Positions 63,513 through 64,000 of a stretch of 64,000 bases of DNA are shown piece by piece. Each line of letters starts with the position of its first letter. Within the stretch, counting starts at the first letter, position 1. Under the pieces are notes generated by a model, which saw only the letters and a program-made list of their open reading frames with translations, was not told where the DNA came from and did no database searches. This stretch comes from Thalassotalea psychrophila (GTDB taxonomy: Bacteria; Pseudomonadota; Gammaproteobacteria; Enterobacterales; Alteromonadaceae), in the NCBI RefSeq assembly GCF_031583595.1, contig NZ_CP134145.1, forward strand, positions 4,588,001 to 4,652,000, read 5' to 3'. The position numbers were made by a program, and so were the translations under genes.

Positions 63513-64000
63513 TCAAACAACCTGCCCTGCTGCCCAACCACTAGACCAAGCCCATTGGAAGTTATAACCTCCTAACCAGCCAGTTACGTCAGCTACTTCG
63601 CCAATAAAATATAAACCCGGAGACTTTTTGCTCTCCATAGTTTTACTTGATAGCTCATCAGTATCAACACCACCTAAAGTGACTTCAGCTGTTCGATAGC
63701 CTTCAGTACCATTAGGCTTGATTTGCCAATTATGGAAATAATCAGCAATGTCTTTAAACTCTTGATGGTTTAATTGATTCATCGGTTTATCAGGCAGTTC
63801 TTCGGCGGCATATAAACGTTCAATCAACCGTTTAGGCAGCAAATGACTTAACGCTGTTTTTAAAGCTCGTTGTGGGCTTTCTTGACGAATATCTTGTAAG
63901 CGTTGTTCTAGGTCATAATCAGGAATTAAATTGATACTTACTGATTGACCCGCTTTCCAGAAAGAAGATATTTGTAAAATTGCCGGGCCAGATAATCCAC
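63513..64000 (-). CDS. BaiN/HI0933-type NAD(P)/FAD-dependent oxidoreductase, 3' part
   Basis: The frame stays open to the end of the window with no need for a start inside it, so the true start lies beyond 64000. The visible 162 residues contain the family's segment GLSGPAILQISSFW, the region L-P-K-R-L, TAEVTLGGVDTDELSSKTMESK and the C-terminal FAD-site block LYFIGEVADVTGWLGGYNFQWAWSSGWAAGQVV (in parts). These match the HI0933/BaiN flavoprotein family, whose general substrates are unknown. An internal TTG start suggested near 63842 is not credible because homology continues upstream of it. Confidence 0.88.
   Translation of the reverse strand, partial: GLSGPAILQISSFWKAGQSVSINLIPDYDLEQRLQDIRQESPQRALKTALSHLLPKRLIERLYAAEELPDKPMNQLNHQEFKDIADYFHNWQIKPNGTEGYRTAEVTLGGVDTDELSSKTMESKKSPGLYFIGEVADVTGWLGGYNFQWAWSSGWAAGQVV

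Noticed and set aside
63513..63842. Separate 109-residue protein starting at an internal TTG
   Set aside because: The frame stays open to the window edge and family motifs continue upstream, so it is the 3' part of a larger flavoprotein gene.

Overview
The window is chromosomal DNA of a low-GC marine gammaproteobacterium, most likely an alteromonad close to Colwellia/Thalassotalea. This placement is inferred from protein style (several TonB-dependent receptors, a SSS-fused CrbS-type sensor kinase, a GlyGly-CTERM protein, a TPR-sulfotransferase) and AT-rich codon use; no rRNA gene is present to confirm it. I see no tRNA, rRNA, CRISPR array, intact transposase or phage gene. The content is mostly accessory catabolism, uptake and stress response.

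Layout. 0.1-1.2 kb: a Tat-exported GFA-fold protein and a small unknown. 1.4-12.5 kb: a catabolic block with a Rieske oxygenase, a divergent double-rubredoxin/rubredoxin-reductase fusion, a tandem-duplicated unknown, a flavin reductase, an operon of an isochorismatase-type amidase and two PuuE-like NodB-fold hydrolases, glutaryl-CoA dehydrogenase and a PutP-like symporter. Together they look like a route that oxidises a ring, opens a cyclic amide or ureide, and feeds glutaryl-CoA; the substrate is unknown. 12.5-19.1 kb: a GlyGly-CTERM cyclophilin, a LETM1-like protein, S9 and M20 peptidases and a YdgA-like protein. 19.2-22.4 kb: an hpd/VOC/FAH tyrosine-type operon with a divergent MarR gene and a long palindromic operator. 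22.6-28.2 kb: 3-hydroxybutyrate dehydrogenase, a histidine-kinase remnant, an unknown transporter/lipoprotein group, and an MFS/esterase operon. 28.4-32.5 kb: CrbS and CrbR, the acetate-switch two-component pair.

32.6-49 kb: two TonB-dependent receptors, an esterase, an MFS carrier, a TPR-sulfotransferase, a nitrilase-family amidase, a MocR regulator with an unusual C-terminal domain, a beta-lactamase-fold serine hydrolase and a penicillin-acylase-type amidase. Three matching bipartite sites (GGACC...CTGGT, with 16, 16 or 26 bases between the halves) lie in the promoters of the second receptor, the nitrilase and the serine hydrolase. All three are oriented toward their gene, and the regulator gene sits between them. 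This looks like a self-contained, PLP-sensing uptake and amide-hydrolysis regulon, and it is the best candidate for an undescribed system here.

49-51.7 kb: a calcium-repeat/leucine-rich-repeat lipoprotein containing a 105-bp tandem repeat. 51.8-56.3 kb: a nitric-oxide operon (small membrane protein, NnrS, flavohemoglobin) opposite norR, with a sigma-54 promoter and two GT-N7-AC NorR sites readable in the intergenic DNA. 56.4-64 kb: a glutamate-synthase-like flavoprotein, a frameshifted outer-membrane-protein remnant, two DUF1254 proteins with a divergent LysR gene and operator, a second LysR gene divergent from a LysE exporter, and the 3' part of a BaiN/HI0933-type flavoprotein running off the window.
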